From NCBI GenBank assembly GCA_963729815.1, contig CAVSPU010000004.1:930001-994000 (forward strand): 64,000 nucleotides of DNA, read 5' to 3'. This document shows positions 53,862 through 63,005 of this stretch, one piece after another; positions within the stretch are counted from its first letter, which is position 1; every line of letters starts with the position of its first letter. The notes beneath the pieces are model-generated. The model was not told the DNA's origin. It was given only the letters and a program-made list of their open reading frames with translations, and did not search any database. Source of the DNA: DAHUXN01 sp963729815 (lineage in GTDB: Bacteria > Acidobacteriota > Terriglobia > Acidiferrales > UBA7541). The position numbers were made by a program, and so were the translations under genes.

Positions 53862-56447
53862 GTGGCACAGGCAGCATCGACTTACTTGGGAGAGCAGCGG
53901 CGCCGAAGCACGCGCATTGATCAGGCGTTGCCGCTAATTGTCCGCGGCGTGGATTTGCTCGGACAGCCATTTGAAGAACGCACCGCGACGCAGAGCGTGA
54001 GCTTTCACGGCTGCCGTTACGCATCGAAGCATCACCTCCCCAAGAATACGTGGGTCACGCTGGAGATTCCGTCGGGATATGGACAGCGCGGGCCATACTG
54101 CGCGCGAGTGCGCGTTGCCTGGATTCAGCGGCCGCGGACACTGCGCGATTTGTTTCAGGTTGGCGCGGAAATGGAAACCGGCGGCAACATTTGGGGCGTT
54201 TCATTTCCCCCCAAAGACTGGACCGCCGGCGGCGATGCCCTGGAGATGCAGAATAAACGGGAAATAAAATCCACTGTCGCGACGGACCAGGCTCTGCTCC
54301 TCGCCACGGCTCAGGAAAACGATGCCTCCTTGGAATCCTACCTGGAAAGTGCGTTTAACGCCTTGGCGGGCGCTTCCTCACAAACCGCCAAGCCCGCCGG
54401 CGAAGTAAATATCTCCGACAGCTCGCTCTTCGACGAATTGCGAAGCCAGTTCCACACTCAATCGCAGAGAGCGATCGAGGAAGCGCGAGCCGTGGCGGAA
54501 CGGCTGGTGAAGGACCGCGCCACTGAGTTCCACGCGGAACAAAAAACCACGGCGCAGGCTTTCTACGAAAAGTGGCGGGTGGAATTCGAAAAAGGGCAGA
54601 CGGACGCGAAAGATCAGATCTCGACGGAGCTGAGTCAACAACTGGCGGCGCAGATCTCCCGCGTGAAGCAGGAAGTGCATGAAAATCTCAGTACGACGTG
54701 GGAAAGCACGATCGAACGAACGCAGGCCGCGTTGATGGATTGGGAGCGAAGAGCGGAAAGACTGCGCGAAGAGTCCCGCACGGCTTCCGAAGAGGTGACG
54801 GTTCAAGCCGAGCAGCGGATAGATGAAAAATTGAAGCGGCAATTGGAAGCGCTTCGCCAGGAGCTCGCTTCAGTTCAAGCAACCAAGCCAGATGAGGAGC
54901 GGACGCCCGCGCAGACCTCCGCGATGACAGAAGGGATGCGAGAGCAGTTGCAATCGGAGGTAGAACAAACACGCGCCCAGTGGATCGAACTTCTGGAATC
55001 GTCGCTGGATAGCGCCGCGCAGAAGCTGGCTGGACGCTTGACGGAGACTTCGCAGCAAATGGTTCAAACCGCCGAGCACAGGCTCGCCTCGCGTGTCGCC
55101 GAGTTGCAAGAAGAATCAGGGCTCAGCACGGAAGCCGCGCGAGCGGCGCTCGAGGAAATGAAGGCGGCGATCGAACAGGAAATCGGACAGGCAAAAACAT
55201 CGCTGACTCAGATCCAGCAGGAAGCCGCTCATTTCTCCGACTACTCGAGACAGCTCGAAGCCGCGAGTCAGGATAGCTTCAATGAATTGCGGCAACGGCT
55301 GGAGAGCAGCGTCGCAACGAGGACATCGGAAATGGAGCGCCAAGGGGCCGAGTTGCAAGGCCAAATTATGGCTCGGGCTGAAAATTTATTGGGACAAGCG
55401 AGCCAGCGAGTCGTGGCACAAACGATCGAGGAACTCAACGTAAAAATTTCACCGCAACTGGAGCGCGCGGCCGATGCGGTCCGCCAACTCTCGGCTCGCG
55501 AACAGCAGGCCGAGGAAATTCTCCGCATTCATCGCGAGCGGCTGCGGCAAGTGGGAGAGCAGGTTCAAAGAGAGGCCGCTGCGCGCATGTCCGAAGTGCT
55601 TAGCGAACTTCGGGGAAGTCTTGACGGCGCAGGCAAGGAAACGCTGGCGAAATGGAACGCGGAGTTCGCAGCGAATGGCGCGCAGGCTTTGCAACATGCA
55701 TCAGCCACGCTCGACGAGACGGTCGAGGGCAAGTTACAGACGGCGGCTACGCAACTTGCGGAACGTCTGGACTCTGCAAAGAGTGAATTTGCGCAGTCAG
55801 CCGAAGAGCATCTCAAATCGGCGAAAGGCGAATTCGCGCGGGAAGCCACGGCGGCGGCCGCAGACTTTGCGCAGGTGTTGCAGCAGGCATCCTCAAACGC
55901 CCTGGAGGGTTTTTCCGCGAGTCTCGACGCCCAGGCCGAGGAAGGCCGTGCGCGCGCGGTTGCAGCAACGCAACAGCTGACGCAGAGCCTGGAAGCGCAT
56001 GCGGAGACTGCCTTTGACGATTTCCAGCAAAGAATTTCCGCCCAGACAGGGGTGAGCCTGGTGCAATCGAGCCAGCGCCTTGCGGCTCAAACGGAGGCGG
56101 CACTGGAAACGCTGCAGCAGCGTGGCGAAGGGAAACTTGCGGAATGGACTGAGAAACACAAGTCCTTGGGCGAAGCCGCGTACAACAATTTCGAAGGGCG
56201 TTTGCGCGCCGCCTCCGATTCTCAATTGAATTCGTGCTTCCAGCAACTCGATGACCTTGGCCGGAACCGAATCGATTTCCTCGTGCACACTGCGGAAGAA
56301 GCGATGCGGAAGGCGTGCTTCGATGTATTCGATGGAATGGCGCGAGCGGTGAAGGAGAAATTGCTCGGCGCAATCACGGAATCGCCGGACTCGCCGCGGC
56401 CAACGGTGCTGGAGAACAATCCTCGCGAGCATCGGGCGTCGGCATGA
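53862..56447 (+). CDS. PilZ domain followed by a very long coiled coil
   Basis: 861 residues from GTG at 53862, with GGGAGG six bases upstream. An earlier in-frame ATG has no ribosome site. The first 110 residues are PilZ-like: EQRRRSTR supplies the Arg cyclic-di-GMP motif and TQSVSFHGCR the second motif. From about residue 150 to 830 it is almost continuous Ala/Glu/Gln/Arg-rich helix with heptad character (apolipoprotein/MCP-like, AQISRVKQEVHENL, EVLSELRGSLDGAGKETL). There is no membrane segment or signal peptide, so it is a cytoplasmic filament or scaffold probably responding to cyclic di-GMP. Function unknown. Confidence 0.85.
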   Translation: MAQAASTYLGEQRRRSTRIDQALPLIVRGVDLLGQPFEERTATQSVSFHGCRYASKHHLPKNTWVTLEIPSGYGQRGPYCARVRVAWIQRPRTLRDLFQVGAEMETGGNIWGVSFPPKDWTAGGDALEMQNKREIKSTVATDQALLLATAQENDASLESYLESAFNALAGASSQTAKPAGEVNISDSSLFDELRSQFHTQSQRAIEEARAVAERLVKDRATEFHAEQKTTAQAFYEKWRVEFEKGQTDAKDQISTELSQQLAAQISRVKQEVHENLSTTWESTIERTQAALMDWERRAERLREESRTASEEVTVQAEQRIDEKLKRQLEALRQELASVQATKPDEERTPAQTSAMTEGMREQLQSEVEQTRAQWIELLESSLDSAAQKLAGRLTETSQQMVQTAEHRLASRVAELQEESGLSTEAARAALEEMKAAIEQEIGQAKTSLTQIQQEAAHFSDYSRQLEAASQDSFNELRQRLESSVATRTSEMERQGAELQGQIMARAENLLGQASQRVVAQTIEELNVKISPQLERAADAVRQLSAREQQAEEILRIHRERLRQVGEQVQREAAARMSEVLSELRGSLDGAGKETLAKWNAEFAANGAQALQHASATLDETVEGKLQTAATQLAERLDSAKSEFAQSAEEHLKSAKGEFAREATAAAADFAQVLQQASSNALEGFSASLDAQAEEGRARAVAATQQLTQSLEAHAETAFDDFQQRISAQTGVSLVQSSQRLAAQTEAALETLQQRGEGKLAEWTEKHKSLGEAAYNNFEGRLRAASDSQLNSCFQQLDDLGRNRIDFLVHTAEEAMRKACFDVFDGMARAVKEKLLGAITESPDSPRPTVLENNPREHRASA

Positions 56448-56491
56448 GATCGGCAAAGTAGTTTCCGCGCCGATTGCGATTGTCCGCCGGG

Positions 56492-57604
56492 CTACTTTCG
56501 TTCGCCCGCGATCTCCGCGAGCGACTCTGCAACGTAATCGACCTGCTCCTCGGACATCTCCGGGAAAAATGGCAACGCCAACGTGCGGTCGCAAGCGCGC
56601 TCCGTAACCGGGAAATCGCCGGCGTGATGGCCCAGGCTGGCGAGCGCTTTCTGAAGGTGCAGCGGCCGCGGATAATGAATTGCGGCGCCGATTCCGTGCT
56701 CTTCGAGTTGCTGCTTCACGGAGTCGCGATTCTCAACGTACACGATGAAAAGATGGTAGGCGCATTCATCCCGCGAATCATCCTGGGGCAAATCAATTCG
56801 CGCTCCACCGAGGCGCTGGCGGTAACGCGCAGCGAGCGCCTTGCGCTTCGCTGACCATTCGTCCAGATGCCGCAGCTTCACGCGCAAGACAGCGCCCTGG
56901 AATCCCTCCATGCGGTAGTTATACCCGATGAAATCGTGGAAGTAGCGGCGAGACTCGCCGTGGCTTCGCGCGGCACGGCAATACTCTGCAATCCGATCGT
57001 CGTTGGTGACCAGCGCGCCGGCTTCGCCATAAGCGCCGAGATTCTTCGATGGATAGAAACTGAATGCGCCGGAATCGCCGATCGCGCCGACGCGGCGGCC
57101 GCGATAGCGCGCTCCATGTGCCTGGCAAGCATCTTCGATCAGCGCCAGCTTGCGCGGCAGCGCAATCTGTTTGAGCGCATCCATGTCCGCCGGCCGGCCA
57201 TATAAGTGGATAGGAAGAATCGCCTTGGTTCGCGGCGTGATGGCTCGCTCGACCAGCCGTGGGTCGAGATTCGCTGTCGCCGGATCGATATCGACAAAGA
57301 CAATCTTCGCGCCCGTGTAGGCGATGGCTTCGGCTGTGGCAATAAACGTATTGGGACTGGTGATGACTTCGTCGTTCGGTCCAACGCCCGCGGCAAGGAG
57401 CGCCAAATGGAGCGCGCTCGTCCCGGAATTCAAGGCCACGCAATGCTTGGCCTCGCAATACGCCGCGAACTCCTTCTCGAATTGCGCGACTTCATCGCCA
57501 AGGCTGAACGCTGTGTTTGTGCAAACGCGGTCGAGGGCGGCTAGAATCTCCTCGCGAAGCGAAGCGTATTGCGCCTTCAAATCAAAGTACGGAACTTTCA
57601 TCAT
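56492..57604 (-). CDS. DegT/DnrJ/EryC1-family sugar aminotransferase
   Basis: 370 residues from the ATG at 57604; a GTG nine bases upstream is possible. PLP-fold motifs are ALNSGTSALHLAL, SPNTFIATAEAI, IEDACQAHGARYRG and the cofactor Lys in FSFYPSKNLGAYGEAG, with YNYRMEGFQGAVL. Members add amino groups to nucleotide-linked keto-sugars for surface glycans. The glycosyltransferase gene diverges from it 200 bases away, so both may serve envelope polysaccharide. No sugar dehydratase is in the window. Confidence 0.94.
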   Translation of the reverse strand: MMKVPYFDLKAQYASLREEILAALDRVCTNTAFSLGDEVAQFEKEFAAYCEAKHCVALNSGTSALHLALLAAGVGPNDEVITSPNTFIATAEAIAYTGAKIVFVDIDPATANLDPRLVERAITPRTKAILPIHLYGRPADMDALKQIALPRKLALIEDACQAHGARYRGRRVGAIGDSGAFSFYPSKNLGAYGEAGALVTNDDRIAEYCRAARSHGESRRYFHDFIGYNYRMEGFQGAVLRVKLRHLDEWSAKRKALAARYRQRLGGARIDLPQDDSRDECAYHLFIVYVENRDSVKQQLEEHGIGAAIHYPRPLHLQKALASLGHHAGDFPVTERACDRTLALPFFPEMSEEQVDYVAESLAEIAGERK

Positions 57605-57809
57605 CGTTTTCACACGTCAACTTTACTGTTTCACGAGCCCGAGATGCAAACGAGAAGAAGAGACTTGCTTTCTATATGTGACCGTCGATGGCCCGTGATA
57701 ATCTCTGGGTGCGGAATCCCATGTCTCCCTCTCGCACCGCCCAAGAAGAACAGCGGCACCAGGGCGCCGCATCGAAGCAGACGACGACAACGCCGAAGCG
57801 AAGCAATCA

Positions 57810-58550
57810 ATGACGCTGTCGGTGGTTATTGCCGCATACAACGAACGGAATTTCATCGAGGAAATCCTGCGCCGCGTCCAAGCGGTTGGACTCGCTCGGG
57901 AAATCCTCGTGGTCGATGACGGCTCGAACGACGGCACGCGGCAATTGCTTTCCGAGATGCACCGCCGCCAGCAGGCGGGTGAAACAGACGTGGAGATTCT
58001 GGACGGAAAGGCGCGGCTGCGCCTGAGCGAATTCCGATTCCTGTTTCAGGAACAAAACCAGGGCAAGGGCGCGGCGCTCCGGCGCGGGTTTTCGGAAGCG
58101 ACTGGAGACATACTGCTTGTGCAGGACGCGGACCTGGAGTACGACCCGCGCGAATATCCGAAGCTGATCGAGCCGATTCTCGATGGGCGCGCGGACGTCG
58201 TCTACGGCTCACGGTTCCTGGGCGGGCCGCAACGAGTGCATTTTTTTTGGCATTACGTGGGGAATAAATTCCTGACGCTGCTCTCCGACATTCTTACAAA
58301 CCTCAAGATCAGCGACATGGAGACCTGTTACAAGGTTTTCCGAAAAGAAGTGATTCAGAGCATGCGCTTGCGGTCGAATCGATTTGGATTCGAGCCGGAA
58401 GTGACTTCAAGGATCGCCAAAGGCCGCTGGCGTATCTACGAAGTGCCGATTTCCTACGCTGGCCGTTCATATGAAGAAGGAAAGAAGATCACCTGGCGCG
58501 ACGGCGTGGTTACGCTGTGGGCCATCCTGCGATACCGGTTCTTCGACTGA
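57810..58550 (+). CDS. Family 2 glycosyltransferase (DPM1-like)
   Basis: 246 residues. GT-A fold: VVIAAYNERNFIEEIL, VVDDGSNDGT, NQGKGAALRRGF and the DxD motif in LLVQDADLEYDPREYP. The later YGSRFLGG and FGFEPEVTSRIAK segments match dolichyl/polyprenyl-phosphate mannosyl or glucosyl transferases. There is no C-terminal membrane anchor. It should transfer a sugar to a polyprenyl phosphate at the inner membrane face. The ribosome site is weak (GAAGCGAAG). Confidence 0.92.
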   Translation: MTLSVVIAAYNERNFIEEILRRVQAVGLAREILVVDDGSNDGTRQLLSEMHRRQQAGETDVEILDGKARLRLSEFRFLFQEQNQGKGAALRRGFSEATGDILLVQDADLEYDPREYPKLIEPILDGRADVVYGSRFLGGPQRVHFFWHYVGNKFLTLLSDILTNLKISDMETCYKVFRKEVIQSMRLRSNRFGFEPEVTSRIAKGRWRIYEVPISYAGRSYEEGKKITWRDGVVTLWAILRYRFFD

Positions 58551-58890
58551 GGACAGTGGAAGCGGCCTGAAGATTCCCGTCCTCCACAATAATTCAGTAC
58601 GGCAGGAACGAATGCTTGTGAATCTTATCGAAACGCAAAGCTGATCCAGCTAGGACTACATCACGCAGAAGAAAATACTCGCCGGGCACCAGCTGGAGAT
58701 TCAGGCCTAGCGGGATCGGAAGTTGGAGGCGGCGCGGGAATAGCGGAAGAATCGCCGCCAGAAGGCCGCGTGAAGGATGAAACGGATCACTTGCGGTTTG
58801 CCGACAATTCGCTCGCAATCGTTTGCAGGGGTAGCTGGCCAGATGAATTACGACAACCAGGACAAACCAGGGGAGGCTTTTTAAGAACTT
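58551..58890. other. Gene-free, degenerate-looking stretch
   Basis: All plus-strand frames are interrupted and no recognisable protein emerges. A 16-base segment at 58832-58847 (TAGCTGGCCAGATGAA) recurs inverted at 62594-62609. It may hold remnants of a decayed gene. Confidence 0.4.
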
Positions 58891-59142
58891 ATGCGGGCCA
58901 TGGAACAGGCGTACATGGTTAGTTTCTTTGGCCCCGAAATAATGCCCATGCCCAAAGTCAGCATTCTCCACAAGGACCTAAAACGAATTGCAGTATCGGT
59001 AGACCTAGAGAGTCAGACCCAGTATGCGGAATTTCTCGATGACCTGTGTCTTTGTGGCCTCAAGAACCACAGAGAAGCACTCCGGAAAATGGAAAGTAGG
59101 GACGCACGATTTGCCAAACTCGGCGCAAGTAAACATAAATGA
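58891..59142 (+). CDS. Hypothetical 83-residue protein
   Basis: Not recognised. The sequence reads as a soluble charged protein (MPMPKVSILHKDLKRIAVSV, ending ARFAKLGASKHK) with sensible composition. It has no strong ribosome site and sits in a degenerate neighbourhood. The start may be a later Met. It could be the surviving part of a larger gene. Confidence 0.35.
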   Translation: MRAMEQAYMVSFFGPEIMPMPKVSILHKDLKRIAVSVDLESQTQYAEFLDDLCLCGLKNHREALRKMESRDARFAKLGASKHK

Positions 59143-59247
59143 CCGTTAGCATCATTCGGACGACTGGAGTACTTCCGGTTTGCCCGTGACTCGCCCACAG
59201 CAAGCGAGGCGGGTGGAGATGGGTTCGCCGACTCGTAATTTCCGGTT

Positions 59248-59714
59248 CTACTTGTGTTCCGGTTCCTGCCTACCTCGAAAGTATGTCTGCGGTGTAGTTC
59301 CCAGCATCGTCCGGAACATTTCAATGAAGGCACTCACGCTGTCGTAACCGACTGAGATAGCGACCTCCGTGACAGATTTCCCTTGTGCAAGCATCTCAAG
59401 GGCAGCAAACAACCGTGCCTGCAGTCGCCAACGGCCAAATGAGATGCCTACCTGAGCGGAAAATGCGCGCATGAAAGTACGGCGGGCCATTCCGGCAACA
59501 TGCGCCGAAGCGTACAGCGTGCGGTTATCCCCAACATCATTGAAAGAGCTTCAGCAACTCTGACCAGTTTTTCTTCTCTTGGTATGGTCAAACGCAAGGG
59601 CTGCTGGTCAGGCTGTCGAATCTCATCACGAAGCCTAGCGACTAAGTGCTTCTTCGCAGGACTGAACGGTTGGTGGAGGTCCCAACCGAGAATACGATGA
59701 ACTATGGCGACCAA
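59248..59714 (-). pseudogene. AraC-family regulator remnant: internal deletion and frameshift
   Basis: The C-terminal part (59248-59490) is an AraC helix-turn-helix: MARRTFMRAFSAQVGISFGR, ALEMLAQGKSVTEVAISVGY, AFIEMFRTMLGTTPQTYFRG. Upstream, a different frame gives HLVARLRDEIRQPDQQPLRL and EEKLVRVAEAL. One missing G near 59535 (GGGG for GGGGG) separates it from DNRTLYASAHVAGM. Before that, VAIVHRILGWDLHQPF abuts the linker directly, so the cupin sensory domain of about 100 residues is missing. Deletion plus frameshift indicate a true pseudogene. Confidence 0.75.
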
Positions 59715-59840
59715 TAGCTCCGATGAGTTGACCAGCCCGCTGCTCGCAGTGCTACTGGTCAGGAGCGACGGTTCGCGAGTAGAATAGCAATCTTGTTATC
59801 TATCTAGACATAAATGAACTGTATTGTGGAGTGTGGGTCC

Positions 59841-62800
59841 ATGAAGCTGAGTGTCGCAGTAGCGGCGTGGATTTTGTTGGGCGGGCTCGGCGTAGGATTG
59901 CGACCCGATATGTACTCGCAGCTGCCAAAGACTGGCGAGACTTTTGGGAAATCTAGCAGCGCAAGTCAATCAAGCAAATCCAGCCAGCCATTTCCGACCG
60001 CTCCTGATTATTCGAATCAAACCGCCGTGGTGGAAAGCATGGTCACTAATATTACGTACCACGACGACGGAACCTCGTCGACGATTTCCAGTGCGAGGGT
60101 TCGGGTGCAATCACAAGCAGGCTTGCAGGCGTTCGGCATGCTGCGGTTTCCCTACGCCTCAGCGACAACAACGCTGAAAATGGCCTATGTTCGCGTAATT
60201 AAGCCGGATAAGCGCGTGGTGGAGACACCGGAGGAAAACGTTCTGGACATGCCTGCGGATATCACGCGACAAGCACCGTTTTACAGCGATTTGAAGGAAC
60301 TGCAAGTGGCGGTCAAGGGGCTAGAGATAGGCGACACGCTGGAGGTCGAGTCGCGAGCGGACGTGACGAAGCCGCTTGATCCGGGGCAATTCTGGATCTC
60401 CTACAACTTCAGCAGAGATGCGGTGGTATTGCACGAGGAATTGCATATACAGGTGCCGCTCGCACGGAAAGTGACGGTGAAGAGCGCGACGGTGCAGCCG
60501 GTAACCACGCAAGAGGGCGCGTACCGAGTGTACTCATGGCAAACACAAAACTTGACGGTCAAGGCGGCTAAACAGGAGGCCAGCGAGGAAACTGATTCGA
60601 AGCAGCCGGATGTGCAGGTGACAAGCTTCCAGAGCTGGGACGAAGTTGGGCAGTGGTTCCGGAGCCTGGCTGCGCCACGGGCCGAGCCGACGCCCGAAGT
60701 CAAGGCGAAGGCCGATGATTTGACGCGCGGAACCACAACCGAAGAGGAAAAAATTCGCGATCTATATGCGTATGTCTCAACGAATTTCCGGTACATCGGC
60801 ATCGCGCTGGGGATCGGGAGGTATCAACCGCATGCGGCGGCGGAGGTCTTGAGCAACGACTACGGGGATTGCAAAGACAAACACACGCTGTTCGCGGCGC
60901 TGCTGGCGGCCGAGGGAGTGAAAGCGTACCCGGCATTGATCAGTTCGGGGAAAATGGTCGATGTGGATGTACCGTCGCCAGCGCAGTTCGACCATGTGAT
61001 CACGGCGATTCCGCAGGCCAACAGCTATCTCTTTTTGGACACGACGCCCGAGGTGGGGCCGTTCGGCTATCTGATGGCAAACTTGCGTGGCAAGAAGGCG
61101 CTGGTGATTCCTGATAGCGGCCCGGCGCAGTTGGTGGAAACGCCAGCCGATCCGCCGTTCCGGTTGTTTTTTGATTTCCAGGCGGACGGCACACTGGACG
61201 AAGTCGGAACGCTGACGAGCAAGATGCAGATTACGTTCCGGGACGATGCGGAATTACTTTACCGGATGGCGCTGCGGCGCGCCGGCCAGCCGCAGTGGAA
61301 GGACGTGATGCAGAGCATTTCCGGGAACCTGGGATTCGGAGGCACTGTGAGCGACGTGACGGTAAGCCCGCCGGATCAGACGCAGACGCCTCTGCACATC
61401 GAGTATAGCTACCAGCGAAAGGAGTACTCGGACTGGGATGACAAGTGGATCGGAGCGCCGTTCCCTCCAATTTTCCTGCCGGGAGTCCCGGACGACACGG
61501 GCAAAAAGGTGGAGCCGATCAAATTGGGGGCGCCAGAAGAAACAGTCTACACCGCAAGCCTGAAACTGCCTGCGGGGATGAGTGCAAATCTACCAAACGC
61601 GCTGCACATGAACGAACCTTTCGCAGATTATGACTCAACGTACACGATCTCCGGGGGCGTTGTTCATGTGGAGAGGAAGCTGATGACGAAAGTGCGCGAA
61701 ATAGCGCCGCCGCAGATTGAGGCGTACCGGAAGTTCGAAAAGGCGATCGAGAAAGATGAAAAAATCAACATCTACCTCGCAGGGAATACCAGCGACGCGG
61801 AAACAAGCGGAAGCCCGGAAGCCCAAAAACTTTTTGAACAGGGTCGGGAAGCGTGGCAACTCCACGACTTGCCCGGAGCGATCGATTACTTTCGCCAGGC
61901 CGTGAATAAAGACGCGAAATACGCGCAGGCATGGACGTCGTTGGGTTTGCTGCAAGCGTCGACGGGTTCGCGCGACGAGGCTGTGGATGACTCGAAGAAA
62001 GCTATCGCTCTCGATCCGCAACAGACGCAGCCGTACGAAACGCTGAGCACGCTTTTCATGATGCAGCGTCAGCCGGAAGAGTCTCTGGAGCTCTGGAAGG
62101 GGCTGGAGAAAGCCTCGCTGGCAAATGCCGTGGCGCCGTTGCGAATCGGCGCGATTTTGCTGAGCATGAAGCGCTATTCCGAGGCCGTGCCGGAGCTGGA
62201 AGACGCGGTGAAGCGGAATCTGACGCGACGCTACTGACACAGCTGGGAATCGCATATGCGCATTCTGGAGCAAAGGACAAGGCGATAGCGAGCTCGAGGA
62301 CGCGCTGAAGTCGGATTCGTCCGCGAACAATCTAAACACCATCGCGTACGAAATGGCAGACGCGAACCTGAAATTGGACGAGGCTCTGCAGTACGCGCAG
62401 AAGGCGGTCGCAGACGAAGAGAGCGCGACGGCCAAGATCGACATCGAGCATCTTGAGCCAGAAGATCTTGTACGGCCGCTCAACTGGCTGCGTTCTGGGA
62501 TACGCTTGGCTGGGCGTATTTCCGTACTGGCGACCTCGAAAAAGCCGAGAGGTATTTGAATGCGGGATGCTTACGCAGGACCCCGTGTTGTAGTTCATCT
62601 GGCCAGCTAAGCGCAGAAGCATCCTTGAATCTGCCGAAGGACGGAGCGCGCCGGATAACTCCCGAAGGCGGCTTAACGTCTCGGAGAAGACGGAGAATCC
62701 TTGCCTGCGAGAGATTGCAGGACATGCGCATCGTACACGTTTCGATTTCGCCGAAGCCCAAGAAGCATGCCGATGCGGAGTTCTCGGTGATGCTGGGACC

Positions 62801-63005
62801 GGGACCAAGGTTGTCGCGACGAAATTCATAAGGGGGGATGAAGTTTTGAGGGACGGTGGAAAGGCGATAGCAGCGGCAAAATTTGACGCCCCGTTCCCGG
62901 ACGATGGGCCTGTGCAAGCGCTGCGGGAGGTATTCTGATTGCGAGCCGGAACTGGGGGAGTGTTCCTTTGCGATGTATCCACACTCTCCGTACCCCGCGC
63001 AGTGA
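59841..63005 (+). pseudogene. DUF3857/transglutaminase-like TPR protein, 3' part broken by many frameshifts
   Basis: The frame 59841-62237 is intact: an exported protein (signal MKLSVAVAAWILLGGLGVGL), a DUF3857 domain (about 65-240), and a transglutaminase-like core with YGDCKDKHTLFAALLAAEGV and DHVITAIPQANSYLFLDTTP. TPR repeats follow from about residue 670. It stops within a TPR. The protein then continues in other frames: TLLTQLGIAYAHSGAKDKAI, NNLNTIAYEMADANLKLDEA, FWDTLGWAYFRTGDLEKAER, RIVHVSISPKPKKHADAEF, and AAKFDAPFPDDGPVQ ending at 63005. Single-base losses near 62220, 62294, 62474 and 62569, plus at least two later shifts, explain this. The intact part may still be translated. A start at 59841 is preferred (GGAG upstream). 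Confidence 0.82.

Noticed and set aside
62332..62982. 216-codon minus-strand frame in the DUF3857 tail
   Set aside because: The plus strand carries recognisable TPR and C-terminal DUF3857-protein sequence in broken frames, so the minus frame is antisense.
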